The notes below the pieces were generated by a model. The model did no database searches. It was not told the DNA's origin and saw only the letters and a program-made list of their open reading frames with translations. A program made the position numbers and the translations under genes. Below are positions 55,598 through 64,000 of a stretch of DNA of 64,000 nt, in pieces. Within the stretch, counting starts at the first letter, position 1. Every line of letters starts with the position of its first letter. Origin of the DNA: Pseudomonas sp. IPO3778 (GTDB lineage: Bacteria; Pseudomonadota; Gammaproteobacteria; Pseudomonadales; Pseudomonadaceae); contig NZ_JACARC010000021.1 in NCBI RefSeq assembly GCF_013386825.1, forward strand, positions 15,504-79,503, written 5' to 3'.

Positions 55598-56298
55598 GCC
55601 TGCGCCTCCAACGGCGTGTCATCGCCACCCAGGTTGATGAATTCGCTACGGCTGACCGCTTCGTAACGCACCGTGTCTCCCGGCTGCAGCAGGCTGTAGC
55701 CGTCGCGCTCGCGGTCGAACAGCTTGGCCGGCGTGCGGCCGATCAGGTTCCAGCCCCCCGGCGATACCACCGGATAGGCCGCGGTTTGCCGCTCGGCGAT
55801 CCCCACGCTGCCGGCGGCGACGCGTTTGCGTGGCGTATTGAGCCGTGGCGCCGCAAGCAGTTCGTCCACCAGCCCCATAAAGGCAAACCCCGGGGCGAAG
55901 CCCAAGGCGAACACCTGGTATTCGTGCTGGCTGTGGCGACGAATCACCTCGTCCATCACCAGGCCACTGCGTTGCGCGAGCAATGTCAGCTCGGGGCCCA
56001 CACTCAGGTCATACCAAACCGGCAACACATGGCATTGCCCACTGCCCTTGGGCTCTGGTTGCAGCGCTTTGAGTGCGTGATCAATCAACTCCCGTGCCTG
56101 GGCCGGGTCCAGCGCCATCAGGTCGTAATGCACCATCAGGGTCGTGTAGGACGGCACCAGGTCCACCAGCGCCGGGCCAAACCCTTCCCGCAGGCGCCGC
56201 GTGGCGGCGAGCATCCAGGGCATGTTGTCTTCGGCGATCACCTCAAACAGGCGCACCATCAGGCAGTCGATGGCCACCACTTCAATCCGTGGCTTCAT
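55594..56298 (-). CDS. pxpB: 5-oxoprolinase subunit PxpB
   Basis: A 234-residue subunit of the KipI/PxpB type. The core [20 protein letters not shown], the [20 protein letters not shown] segment and the [13 protein letters not shown] end are family hallmarks. I chose the ATG of [10 protein letters not shown], which overlaps the pxpA stop (ATGA on the minus strand), rather than a longer frame. It works with PxpC as a complex that uses ATP and activates 5-oxoproline. The operon is complete. Confidence 0.93.
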   Translation of the reverse strand: MKPRIEVVAIDCLMVRLFEVIAEDNMPWMLAATRRLREGFGPALVDLVPSYTTLMVHYDLMALDPAQARELIDHALKALQPEPKGSGQCHVLPVWYDLSVGPELTLLAQRSGLVMDEVIRRHSQHEYQVFALGFAPGFAFMGLVDELLAAPRLNTPRKRVAAGSVGIAERQTAAYPVVSPGGWNLIGRTPAKLFDRERDGYSLLQPGDTVRYEAVSRSEFINLGGDDTPLEAQA

Positions 56299-57038
56299 GC
56301 TGGCGTCAACGCCTCGCGGATGCGCTGCACAGCGGCCACCGAGCTGGCGTTGTCGCCGTGTACGCACAAGGTATTGGCCTGCAGCAGCAACGGGCTGCCG
56401 TCGCTGGCCATCAGGTGTTCACCGCGGGCGATGGTCAGGGCTTGTTGGATGATCTGTTCCGGGTCGTGGTGCACCGCACCTGGCAACTGCCGGGACACCA
56501 GATGCCCGGCGCTGTCGTAGGCGCGATCGGCGAAGGCTTCGAACCACAGGGTGACGCCATACTCGTCACCCAGGGCCTGGGCAGCGCTGTTGTCGCGGGT
56601 GGCCATCAGCATCAGCGGCAAGCTGGCGTCATAGGCGGCCATGGCCTGGATCACCGCACGCAATTGCGCCGGCTTGGCCATCATGTCGTTGTACATCGCA
56701 CCGTGGGGTTTGACGTAGCTGACCCGCCCGCCCTGAGCCCGGCAAATGCCGTCGAGGGCGCCGATCTGGTAGTGCAACAGGTCCTGGATTTCCTGCGGGG
56801 TGTAGGCCATGGAGCGGCGGCCGAAACCCTGCAAATCCTGGTACGCCGGGTGTGCACCCACCTGCACGCCATGCTCGAAGGCCAGGCTGACGGTCTTGCG
56901 CATGATGCTCGGGTCGCCGGCGTGGAAGCCGCAGGCAACGTTGGCGCAATCAATGAACGGCATGACCTCGGCGTCCAGACCCAAGGTCCAGTTGCCAAAG
57001 CTTTCGCCGATGTCGCAGTTCAATAGCAGGCGGCTCAC
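56295..57038 (-). CDS. pxpA: 5-oxoprolinase subunit PxpA (LamB/YcsF family)
   Basis: A 247-residue subunit of the LamB/YcsF family. [12 protein letters not shown] at the N terminus, [18 protein letters not shown] and the [12 protein letters not shown] segment carry the conserved Asp and His residues. The start is GTG, read as Met, with GGAG eight bases upstream; the 174 extra in-frame codons before it run into the regulatory region and the divergent LysR gene. It is the first gene of the operon, whose promoter faces the LysR gene. Confidence 0.93.
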   Translation of the reverse strand: MSRLLLNCDIGESFGNWTLGLDAEVMPFIDCANVACGFHAGDPSIMRKTVSLAFEHGVQVGAHPAYQDLQGFGRRSMAYTPQEIQDLLHYQIGALDGICRAQGGRVSYVKPHGAMYNDMMAKPAQLRAVIQAMAAYDASLPLMLMATRDNSAAQALGDEYGVTLWFEAFADRAYDSAGHLVSRQLPGAVHHDPEQIIQQALTIARGEHLMASDGSPLLLQANTLCVHGDNASSVAAVQRIREALTPA

Positions 57039-57076
57039 GGTGAGGGCTCCTGTAGGCTTTGTTTTTTGTAGTGTGG

Positions 57077-57093
57077 GATCTTTTACCAAGATC
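57077..57093. promoter_or_regulatory. Candidate LysR operator of the pxp operon
   Basis: GATCTTTTACCAAGATC: perfect 6-base arms and a 5-base centre. It also has the T-N11-A pattern (ATC-N9-GAT) of LysR binding sites. It lies 40-55 bases upstream of pxpA and 120 bases before the LysR start, in the divergent promoter region. Confidence 0.5.
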
Positions 57094-57215
57094 TCGCAAC
57101 GATGTTGTCCTGAACCCCAACGACGCTTATCGTGAGACGGTTCGATTTTTGGCGTTTGCCCTGTGCGGCGTCCAACTAATAAAAACCGATCCATGCATAA
57201 GAAAAAGTTGATCCC

Positions 57216-58139
57216 ATGAATTTGAAGTTCCTCGAAACCTTCGTCTGGGTGGCCAAGCTCAAGAGCTTTCGCCTCACGGCAGAAAAGCTGTTCACCACCC
57301 AGGCCTCGATCTCCAGCCGCATCGCCGTGCTGGAAAGCGAGCTGGGGGTGAAGCTGTTCCTGCGCGACTCCCGTGGCGTGAGCCTGACCCCGGAAGGCAT
57401 GAAGGTGCTCGACTATGCCGAACAGATGATGGTCACGATGCAGGGCCTCAAGCAGTCGCTGGAAACCACCAGCAGCAAGGTCGGGCGCATCCGGATCGGG
57501 GCGATGGACACGGTGATTCACACGTGGCTCAGTGCGTTGGTGGCGGAGTTGACGAACCATTTCCCGTTAGTGGAAATCGAATTGGTCGCCGATACCGCAT
57601 TGAACCTCAGCGATCAGTTGCAAAAAGGCTTTCTTGACCTGATCCTGCAAACCGACCTGCTACGCCACGAAACCCTGCGCAGTGTGGAACTGGCCAGCCA
57701 CCCCATGGCCTGGATAGTCGCCAGCCATTCGATCTATAACCGCGACTACGCTTCCCTGGCCGAATTGGCCCAGGAGCGGATCATCACTTACTCGAAAAAC
57801 TCCCATCCCCATCAGGACGTGCTCAGCCTGATGCAGGCCAATGGCGTGACGACGCCCCGCGTCAGTTGCGTGAACTCGGTGTCGGCGATTACTCGCCTGC
57901 TGCGTGACGGGTTCGGTATTGGCGCGTTGCCGCCGGTGCTGGTCAGCGAGGAGCTGGCCCGCGGCGAGCTGCGGATACTGCCCATGGAGCAACGACCGCC
58001 GAACTTGCACGTGGTGGTGTCGTGGCGGGTCGGGGTGGAGTTGGTAGAAGAGGTGGTCGGGCTGTGCCAGACCGTGGTGGAACGCTACGCGCAGGAGGTG
58101 GGTGAAGGGTTGATGGTCCTCAACAAACCCACCGCCTGA
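57216..58139 (+). CDS. LysR-type regulator, likely of pxpABC
   Basis: A 307-residue LysR regulator. The DNA-binding domain ([20 protein letters not shown], then [19 protein letters not shown]) is followed by the effector domain. It is divergent from the pxp operon, the normal layout for a LysR activator and its target, so control of 5-oxoproline use is the most likely role. GATCCC stands at the ribosome-site position and is weak; the A+T-rich stretch TAAGAAAAAGTT precedes it. Confidence 0.88.
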   Translation: MNLKFLETFVWVAKLKSFRLTAEKLFTTQASISSRIAVLESELGVKLFLRDSRGVSLTPEGMKVLDYAEQMMVTMQGLKQSLETTSSKVGRIRIGAMDTVIHTWLSALVAELTNHFPLVEIELVADTALNLSDQLQKGFLDLILQTDLLRHETLRSVELASHPMAWIVASHSIYNRDYASLAELAQERIITYSKNSHPHQDVLSLMQANGVTTPRVSCVNSVSAITRLLRDGFGIGALPPVLVSEELARGELRILPMEQRPPNLHVVVSWRVGVELVEEVVGLCQTVVERYAQEVGEGLMVLNKPTA

Positions 58140-58145
58140 TCGCGC

Positions 58146-58688
58146 TTACAACCCTTTCAGATCCCGCTCCTCGATTGGCCGGCTCTGGCGCAGGCGCTTG
58201 CCGCCCAATACCACCCAGTCGATCAGGCGGAACAGGCATTCGATGCCAAACGACAACAGCATCGCCCCGCCCAGGCCCCAGCCCATGGCTTCCGGGGTCA
58301 GCAACAGCATGTAGCTGTAGCCGTTCCAGGTTTCCTGGCGAATCGCCGGGTCGGCGGCCACGGCCACTTGCAGCGCGCGGATGTACCACGGCCCTTGCAT
58401 CGCCTGGAATTGCTTATCCAGGGCCACCTGACGGTCGAGCAACGTGCCCAGGCTGTTGGCATCGCTGCGAAACACCGGGTCGTCACTGGCGCGGTAATGG
58501 GCCACCAGCGCCTGCAAGTCATCGTTGAAGAATTGCTGCGCCGTGGCATCGAAGCCGCGCAAGCCGGTCTGGGCTTCGATCAGATGGGCTTCGACACGCT
58601 TGGCGTAGTCGCTGATAAACCCCGGCACCTGCACACCGACCAACAGGCCAACGGCAAACAGCACCAGTCGCAAATAGCTGAGCAACAT
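58146..58688 (-). CDS. DUF2937 family membrane protein
   Basis: A 180-residue inner-membrane protein with an N-terminal hydrophobic segment (LRLVLFAVGLLVGVQVPGFI), a periplasmic helical region (about 30-125) and a second segment (MGWGLGGAMLLSFGIECLF) near 130-155. This is the layout of DUF2937. The function is unknown. It is convergent with the LysR gene, with 6 bases between their ends. The next gene on the same strand is 11 bases away. Confidence 0.82.
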   Translation of the reverse strand: MLLSYLRLVLFAVGLLVGVQVPGFISDYAKRVEAHLIEAQTGLRGFDATAQQFFNDDLQALVAHYRASDDPVFRSDANSLGTLLDRQVALDKQFQAMQGPWYIRALQVAVAADPAIRQETWNGYSYMLLLTPEAMGWGLGGAMLLSFGIECLFRLIDWVVLGGKRLRQSRPIEERDLKGL

Positions 58689-58699
58689 ATTCGGCGTCC

Positions 58700-59476
58700 T
58701 TACTCAGTTGTACCTTGGGAGACGCATTCGCCGCGTCGCCACAGGCTCCACTGGCCCGGTTCGTAGCGGGTCCAGGTCTCGTTTTCGGTCAGGGGTTCGG
58801 TGGCAATCACCGTCACCACGTCATTGGGCGTGGTTTCGGCCTGAAAATCGACGATCACGTCGACATCTTTCAAGCGCGCAGGGCCAAACGGTGCTCGCCG
58901 GGTGATCTGCGCCAGTTTGGTCGAGCAATAGCAGAACAGCCAGTCACCGTCGCTGAGCAAGCAGTTGAACACGCCTTTGCTGCGGTATTCGCTGCACGCG
59001 GCGATCAGGTCCGGCAGCACCTGTTCGATGTCCACCGGCTCCGGGAACGCTTCACGCACGCGGTTGAGCAGATCGCAGAACGCCGCTTCGCTGTCGGTAT
59101 CGCCCACCGGGCGGTAGAAGGTAGCGCGGGGATTGAAGTCCGCCAATTGGCCGTTGTGCGCGAAGCACCAGTTACGGCCCCACAACTCCCGGACGAACGG
59201 GTGGGTATTGGACAGGCACACCTTGCCGACATTGGCCTGGCGGATATGGCCGATGACCACTTCACTCTTGATGGGATAACGCTGCACCAGCAGCGCGACT
59301 TCCGATTCGCTGCTGGCCGCCGGGTCCTGGAACAACCGCAGGCCGCGGCCCTCGTAAAAGGCGATGCCCCAACCGTCGCGGTGGGGGCCGGTACGTCCGC
59401 CGCGCTGCATCAGCCCGGTAAAGCTGAAGACGATATCGGTCGGTACGTTGGCACTCATGCCCAATAATTCACACAT
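58700..59476 (-). CDS. Class II glutamine amidotransferase (YafJ-like)
   Basis: A 258-residue Ntn-type amidotransferase domain protein. After removal of Met, Cys2 (MCELLGMS) is the expected nucleophile. [20 protein letters not shown] and [20 protein letters not shown] are the typical glutamine-binding loops. It stands alone without a synthase domain, as in E. coli YafJ, whose role is unclear. It may release ammonia from glutamine or a gamma-glutamyl compound. It lies in a minus-strand group with DUF2937 and the membrane protein after it. Confidence 0.9.
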   Translation of the reverse strand: MCELLGMSANVPTDIVFSFTGLMQRGGRTGPHRDGWGIAFYEGRGLRLFQDPAASSESEVALLVQRYPIKSEVVIGHIRQANVGKVCLSNTHPFVRELWGRNWCFAHNGQLADFNPRATFYRPVGDTDSEAAFCDLLNRVREAFPEPVDIEQVLPDLIAACSEYRSKGVFNCLLSDGDWLFCYCSTKLAQITRRAPFGPARLKDVDVIVDFQAETTPNDVVTVIATEPLTENETWTRYEPGQWSLWRRGECVSQGTTE

Positions 59477-59507
59477 GCCAGGCTTCCCGATTGCTGAGCG
59501 TACGACG

Positions 59508-59984
59508 TTAAAGGCGCGGTTCTACCCGCATGCCGCTGACAGGTGCCGGGCGACCGTAACGCTCATCGGCGAAGGGCTCATCGTCATCCGGCTCGGCGGC
59601 AGCGGCGGCTGCCGCGGCGGCCTTTTGCTCCCGGCGGGCCCGGGCGGCGCGTTCGATGGGCCAGCGGATCAGCGCAAACACCAGGTACACGCCGAACGCG
59701 ATCATGGAATACATGAACAAATCGGAGATCGCCCGCCAGGCGTTGTTGCCGACCTTGAGCACCAGGTCCAGGGCCGTGATGGCGACGGCCGGGGCGAACT
59801 GGGTCTTCACCGGGTCGACAATGGTCGGGCTGAGCAGCAGCACCGCCATCAGCAAGCGCAGCGGTTCGCGCAGCCAGCGCCACATCCAGCGGGTCATGGC
59901 AAACCACACCAACAGGCAACCCAGGGCTGCGAAGGCGTAGAGGCCCCAAGCGATCAGATAGTCGTTCTCGGTCATGGTGTCCAT
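59508..59984 (-). CDS. Hypothetical inner-membrane protein
   Basis: A 158-residue protein with three hydrophobic segments (about 10-32, 43-58 and 87-107: [20 protein letters not shown]) and a cytoplasmic tail containing a run of Ala ([12 protein letters not shown]) and acidic residues. I recognise no family. I took [10 protein letters not shown] as the start; a second ATG three codons later is equally possible, and neither has a strong ribosome site. Its gene order with the amidotransferase gene suggests co-transcription. Confidence 0.65.
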   Translation of the reverse strand: MDTMTENDYLIAWGLYAFAALGCLLVWFAMTRWMWRWLREPLRLLMAVLLLSPTIVDPVKTQFAPAVAITALDLVLKVGNNAWRAISDLFMYSMIAFGVYLVFALIRWPIERAARARREQKAAAAAAAAAEPDDDEPFADERYGRPAPVSGMRVEPRL

Positions 59985-60074
59985 GGCAAGGTAGGCAAAC
60001 AGGCCGCTATGATAACGGCTTTTCAGTGCCGAGGCTGCAATGCCGTCGGCCAACCGCCAGACAGAGAGTGATCC

Positions 60075-62129
60075 ATGCCCCCAGCGACCCACATCACTGC
60101 CGCCCCGATCGCCCGCAAGGCCCCAGGCACCGACCCGTACGCCTGGTTGCAAGAGCGCGACAACGCCGAGGTGCTCGATTACCTGAAGGCGGAAAATGCC
60201 TGGCAAGAAGCAGAATTGTCCGACCAGCAGGCCCTGCGCGAAACCCTGTTCGAAGAGATCAAGGGCCGCATCCTCGAAACCGACCTGTCCCTGCCCTCGC
60301 CCTGGGGCCCATACCTGTATTACACCCGCACCACCGCCGGCGACGAATACGCCCGCCACTACCGTTGCCCGCGCCCGGCAGATGACAGCCAACAGGTCGA
60401 CGAAAGCGCGGAAGAGCTGCTGCTGGACCCGAACGTACTGGCCAATGGCGGCTTTTTCTCCCTCGGCGCCTTCAGCATCAGCCCGGACCACCAGCGCCTG
60501 GCCTACAGCCTGGACACCAGCGGCGAAGAGATTTACACCCTCTACGTGAAGGAATTAACCACCGGCAAGGTCAGCGAACTGGAGTTCGAAGACTGCGACG
60601 GCAGCATGACCTGGGCCAACGACAGCCTGACCCTGTTCTTCAGCGAACTGGACGACACCCACCGCCCGCACAAGCTGTACCGCTATCGCCTGGACGGCAC
60701 CGCCGCCGAAGAAGTGTTCCACGAGCCCGATGGCCGTTTCTTCCTGCATTGCTACCGCTCAAGTTCCGAGCGCCAGCTGCTGCTGGCCCTGGGCAGCAAG
60801 ACCACCAGCGAAATCTGGGCCCTGGACGCCGATCAGCCGCAGCAGGCCTTTACTTGCATGGCGCCCAGGGTCGAAGGCCATGAATACGACGTCGACCACG
60901 GCAAGCTGGACGACCAGTGGGCCTGGTTTATCCGCAGCAACCGGGACGGCATCAACTTTGCGCTGTTCCAGGCGGCCGACACCGGCAACGTGCCGACCCA
61001 GGACGACTGGCAGAACCTGATCCCCCACGACGACGCGGTGATGCTCGACGGCGTGAGCCTCAACGCCCAGGCCATGACCCTGAGTTTACGGATCGGTGGC
61101 CTGCCGATCATCGAAGTGCACCCACAAGGCCAAGCCGTTTATCGGGTGGAATTACCCGACGCGGCCTACAGCCTCTATGTGCAAAACAGCCTGGAATTTG
61201 TCAGCGACAAGATCCGCCTACGTTATGAAGCACTGAACCGTCCGGCGCAGGTCCGTCAGCTGGAACTGGCCAGCGGCGCCCAAACCGTGCTCAAGGAAAC
61301 TCCGGTGCTGGGCGTGTTCAACGCCGACGACTACGTCAGCCAGCGGTTGTGGGCGACGTCGGCCGATGGCACTCAGGTGCCCATCAGCCTTGTGGTGCGG
61401 CGCGACCAGTTGGGCAAGCCGACGCCGCTGTACCTGTACGGCTACGGCGCCTACGGCCAAAGCCTCGACCCTTGGTTCTCCCACGCCCGCCTGAGCCTGC
61501 TGGACCGTGGCGTGGCCTTCGCCATCGCCCATGTACGCGGCGGCGGCGAGCTGGGCGAAGCCTGGTACCGGGGTGGCAAGCAGGCGCACAAGCAAAACAC
61601 CTTCAGCGACTTTATCGCCTGCGCCGAACACCTGATCGCCCACGGCCTGACCACCTCCAAGCAACTGGCCATCAGCGGCGGCAGCGCCGGCGGCCTGTTG
61701 ATCGGCGCCGTGCTCAATCAACGCCCGGAGCTGTTCCAGGCGGCGATTGCCGAAGTGCCGTTCGTCGACGTGCTCAACACCATGCTCGACCCGGAGTTGC
61801 CGCTGACCATCACCGAGTACGACGAATGGGGTAACCCTGAGGAGCCTGAGGTGTATGAGCGGATCAAGGCCTACGCGCCGTATGAAAACGTCAGCGCCCA
61901 GGCTTACCCGGCCATGCTGGTAATCGCCGGCTACAACGACAGCCGCGTGCAATATTGGGAAGCGGCCAAGTGGGTGGCCAAGCTGCGGGACACCAAGACC
62001 GACGACAACCTGCTGCTGCTCAAGACCGAACTGGGCGCAGGCCATGGCGGCATGAGTGGTCGTTACCAGGGATTACGTGACGTAGCACTCGAATATGGAT
62101 TTGTTTTCAAGGCCCTGGGGCTGATTTAA
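60075..62129 (+). CDS. ptrB: Oligopeptidase B (S9 family peptidase)
   Basis: A 684-residue serine peptidase of the prolyl-oligopeptidase family that cuts small peptides after Arg or Lys. An N-terminal cap/propeller region (about 70-400) precedes the catalytic alpha/beta domain. The nucleophile is Ser537 (GGSAGG) and the His is His657 (GAGHGG), with the DPYAWLQ start typical of the family. No signal peptide, so it is cytoplasmic. GAGAG precedes the ATG. The length equals that of E. coli PtrB. Confidence 0.94.
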   Translation: MPPATHITAAPIARKAPGTDPYAWLQERDNAEVLDYLKAENAWQEAELSDQQALRETLFEEIKGRILETDLSLPSPWGPYLYYTRTTAGDEYARHYRCPRPADDSQQVDESAEELLLDPNVLANGGFFSLGAFSISPDHQRLAYSLDTSGEEIYTLYVKELTTGKVSELEFEDCDGSMTWANDSLTLFFSELDDTHRPHKLYRYRLDGTAAEEVFHEPDGRFFLHCYRSSSERQLLLALGSKTTSEIWALDADQPQQAFTCMAPRVEGHEYDVDHGKLDDQWAWFIRSNRDGINFALFQAADTGNVPTQDDWQNLIPHDDAVMLDGVSLNAQAMTLSLRIGGLPIIEVHPQGQAVYRVELPDAAYSLYVQNSLEFVSDKIRLRYEALNRPAQVRQLELASGAQTVLKETPVLGVFNADDYVSQRLWATSADGTQVPISLVVRRDQLGKPTPLYLYGYGAYGQSLDPWFSHARLSLLDRGVAFAIAHVRGGGELGEAWYRGGKQAHKQNTFSDFIACAEHLIAHGLTTSKQLAISGGSAGGLLIGAVLNQRPELFQAAIAEVPFVDVLNTMLDPELPLTITEYDEWGNPEEPEVYERIKAYAPYENVSAQAYPAMLVIAGYNDSRVQYWEAAKWVAKLRDTKTDDNLLLLKTELGAGHGGMSGRYQGLRDVALEYGFVFKALGLI

Positions 62130-62213
62130 GGAACTCCGCTCGGCGGGCGGGTCTGAACACCTGACCGCCGGGCGCGCGCCCTGCACGATTTATGGACGAA
62201 GACTGTAAGCCTC

Positions 62214-62687
62214 ATGCCAGAACCGACCTTACTCAATAACGAAATCCGCGACATGCTGATGGATTGCGGCCTGTTCGACCCGTTGCTGCCGGAAGACTTT
62301 CACGTGGCGGCGGGCTATTTCAACATCAGCAGTATTGCCCGTGACGAGGTGATCTTCCTCGAGGGCGACGCCGGCACCTTCATGTGCATCATTCACTCAG
62401 GCCAGGTGGCGGTGCAGAAAACCAACCATGAAGGCCAGCGGCTGACCATCGCCACCCTGCGCAGTGGTCGTGCCTTTGGCGAGATGGCCGTGCTGGATGG
62501 CGAGCGCCGTTCCGCCAGCTGTGTGGCGGCCAGCGATTGCGTGCTGTTGAACCTGGGTAAGGATTCCCTGGAAAAAATGCTCAACGATGCGCCGAAAATC
62601 GCGGCCAAGATCATTCGTGCGATTGCGATCGCCCTGTCCAAGCGCCTGCGCATGGCGGATGGGCAGTTGCTGTCCCAGCAGTTTTAA
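62214..62687 (+). CDS. Cyclic nucleotide-binding domain protein
   Basis: A 157-residue protein made of one cyclic-nucleotide-binding domain. VIFLEGDAGTFMCIIHSGQV and the phosphate cassette FGEMAVLDGERRSASCVA are visible. No DNA-binding helix-turn-helix follows, so it is not a CRP-type regulator. It may act as a free sensor or partner. The end overlaps the stop of the following convergent gene by 4 bases. Confidence 0.87.
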   Translation: MPEPTLLNNEIRDMLMDCGLFDPLLPEDFHVAAGYFNISSIARDEVIFLEGDAGTFMCIIHSGQVAVQKTNHEGQRLTIATLRSGRAFGEMAVLDGERRSASCVAASDCVLLNLGKDSLEKMLNDAPKIAAKIIRAIAIALSKRLRMADGQLLSQQF

Positions 62688-62971
62688 CCGCCTGGGGTCT
62701 TGGGCTTGACGTCGTTCTGCTGCAAGCCGGGGATCGTCTGATCCTTCGGCGGCGCGGGCAACACCATAGGCGCCAGCAAGGGTTCACCGCTGCCGGCCGC
62801 CTTGGGCGTCGCCGGTGGAGTGACTTGCGGGTAAGGCGTGGGCGTTGCAGTGCCCGGCGAACCCGCAGTGGGCGCGGGGGTAATCGGCACGGTTTGCGAC
62901 TCCTGAGCCTGGGCCACACCGCTAAGGGTGAGCGCGCTCCATACAATGACCGTTAGAATGCTGCACTTCAT
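62684..62971 (-). CDS. Proline-rich secreted protein
   Basis: A 95-residue exported protein. The signal peptide MKCSILTVIVWSALTLSGVA ends before QAQES; the rest is rich in Pro, Thr, Ala and Gly (ITPAPTAGSPGTATPTPYPQ) and should be disordered. I chose the ATG behind GGAG with a 7-base space; one four codons earlier is possible. No Cys after the signal peptide, so it is not a lipoprotein. The function is unknown. Confidence 0.7.
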   Translation of the reverse strand: MKCSILTVIVWSALTLSGVAQAQESQTVPITPAPTAGSPGTATPTPYPQVTPPATPKAAGSGEPLLAPMVLPAPPKDQTIPGLQQNDVKPKTPGG

Positions 62972-63049
62972 CGATGGCTCCATGGCCTGACCGTAAAGTC
63001 GTAAGGCTACTCCCAACCGCGCAAGAATGCCCTTCCCAATGAGATTTCC

Positions 63050-63736
63050 ATGAAACGTTTCGTTCTGCTGGACACCACCCCGATCCCCGACAACGGCGGT
63101 GCCTTGTGCCTGTTCGAATACGGTGAGGATTTTGTCATCAAGATCCAGGGCGGTGACGGTGGCCAGTTGATGAACACGCGCATGCACGGCTCCGAGGATG
63201 CACTGGCGGAAATTCCGTGCCGCAAGGTCGCCGGTCGGCCCGGCTCCAGGGTGTTGATTGGCGGCCTGGGCATGGGCTTTACCCTGGCGGCGGCCCTCAA
63301 GCACTTGGGCAAGACCGCCGAAGTGGTGGTCGCCGAGCTGGTGCCCGGCGTAGTGGAGTGGAACCGCGGCCCGCTGGGTGAAAAGTCCGGCCGCCCGCTG
63401 TTGGACCCGCGCACCGTGATCCGCATGGAAGACGTGGCCAAGGTGCTGCAGGCCGAGCCTCAGGGCTTTGACGCGATCATGCTGGATGTCGACAACGGCC
63501 CCGAAGGCCTGACGCAAAAAGCCAACAGTTGGCTGTATTCCGCCGGTGGCCTCAGCGCCTGCGCCAAGGCCCTGCGACCCAAGGGCGTGCTGGCGGTGTG
63601 GTCGGCCAGCGCCGACAAACAGTTCAGCGACAAACTGCGCAAGGCCGGCTTCAAGGCCGAGGAAGTGCAGGTATTTGCCCATGGCAACAAAGGTACACGG
63701 CATACCATCTGGATTGCCGAGAAGCTCAAGGGCTGA
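63050..63736 (+). CDS. Spermidine/spermine synthase-like protein
   Basis: A 228-residue protein with the aminopropyltransferase-type Rossmann domain. The nucleotide loop VLIGGLGMGFTLAAALKHLG, the acidic AELVPGVVEWNRGPLG and the FDAIMLDVDNGPEG segment correspond to the synthase fold. The gatekeeping region for decarboxylated SAM is shortened, so true spermidine synthase activity is doubtful; such proteins are often called SpeE-like or methyltransferase-like. It is a single gene, with no polyamine genes beside it. Confidence 0.82.
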   Translation: MKRFVLLDTTPIPDNGGALCLFEYGEDFVIKIQGGDGGQLMNTRMHGSEDALAEIPCRKVAGRPGSRVLIGGLGMGFTLAAALKHLGKTAEVVVAELVPGVVEWNRGPLGEKSGRPLLDPRTVIRMEDVAKVLQAEPQGFDAIMLDVDNGPEGLTQKANSWLYSAGGLSACAKALRPKGVLAVWSASADKQFSDKLRKAGFKAEEVQVFAHGNKGTRHTIWIAEKLKG

Positions 63737-63770
63737 CACAGCTGCCAGATTTCGCTGCGCGGGGCGTAGG

Positions 63771-64000
63771 TCAGATCGACCGGCGCAGTCGATTCAAATG
63801 CCTCAAGCCTTCCAGCACCAGCACCACCACGGCCAGCCAGATCGGCAGGTAGGTCATCCACTGGCCCGGCTTGAGGCTGTCTCCCAGCATCAGCGACACA
63901 GCCACCAGCAGCACCGGCTCCGCGTAACTGAGCAAACCGAACAGACTGAAGGGCAATAGCCGACTGGCCAGTATGTAGGAATAACCCGCCGCCGCACTGA
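63771..64000 (-). CDS. EamA-family transporter RarD-type, 3' part
   Basis: Only the last 75 or so codons are in the window; the gene runs off the right edge. The reading (AAGYSYILASRLLPFSLFGL, then LSYAEPVLLVAVSLMLGDS and LKPGQWMTYLPIWLAVVVLV) matches the C-terminal membrane segments of RarD-like drug/metabolite transporters, with a short basic tail. The substrate cannot be told. Confidence 0.8.
   Translation of the reverse strand, partial: SAAAGYSYILASRLLPFSLFGLLSYAEPVLLVAVSLMLGDSLKPGQWMTYLPIWLAVVVLVLEGLRHLNRLRRSI

Noticed and set aside
56295..57560. PxpA with about 174 extra N-terminal residues
   Set aside because: The extension runs through the promoter gap and into the divergent LysR gene; a GTG with a good ribosome site starts the family sequence.

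Overview
This window is chromosomal DNA from a Pseudomonas of the fluorescens group. The evidence is high G+C coding sequence on both strands, many Pseudomonas-typical genes (relA-mazG, aceK, hrpA, lpxO, a guanidinobutyrase locus, a RarD-type transporter), and repeated REP palindromes of the GTGGGAGC...GCTCCCAC and related types in the gaps between genes. No rRNA, tRNA, CRISPR array, phage module or insertion sequence was seen. The region is mostly core genome with two small accessory patches.

Layout. 0-7.5 kb: a minus-strand block cysM-rlmD-relA-mazG-DUF2058, with a DTW-domain tRNA modification gene behind it. 7.5-13 kb: a guanidino-compound catabolic locus made of a LysR regulator, a guanidinobutyrase-type ureohydrolase, a small SnoaL-like protein, an NCS1 permease and a sodium:solute symporter. 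13-15.5 kb: accessory patch 1, lower in G+C by eye, with a 44-residue ORF translationally coupled to a fused NAD-dehydrogenase/FAD-oxidoreductase. 15.6-20 kb: a PA1414-like micro-gene, a LysR regulator, an MFS exporter and a second NCS1 permease whose 3' end overlaps the MFS gene. 20-35.5 kb: housekeeping and envelope genes (CvfB-like S1 protein, porin, lipoprotein, DEAD-box helicase, MscS channel, transporters, azoreductase, LysR + hydrolase, cyclophilin, ABC exporter, aquaporin, acetyltransferase). 35.6-38 kb: an ECF sigma/anti-sigma pair and a FabH-like synthase under a perfect 18-bp dyad. 38-47.7 kb: hrpA, aceK, a chemoreceptor and two EamA transporters. 47.7-49 kb: accessory patch 2, with a possible patatin gene relic, a degenerate GNAT-like protein and a 57-residue partner. 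49-64 kb: lpxO, cysK, DUF748, MoxR-VWA, the pxpABC 5-oxoprolinase operon with its divergent LysR regulator, a YafJ-type amidotransferase, oligopeptidase B, a cyclic-nucleotide-binding protein, a spermidine-synthase-like protein and the 3' end of a rarD-type gene.

How the genes work together. relA, mazG, cysM and cysK connect nucleotide signalling, nucleotide sanitation and cysteine synthesis. The gbu and pxp loci are nitrogen-salvage pathways, each next to a LysR regulator and a candidate dyad operator. The most unusual item is the peptide/fusion-oxidoreductase pair at 13.1-15.2 kb. The second accessory pair at 48.2-48.95 kb and several well-formed but unassigned dyads are the other places worth a second look.
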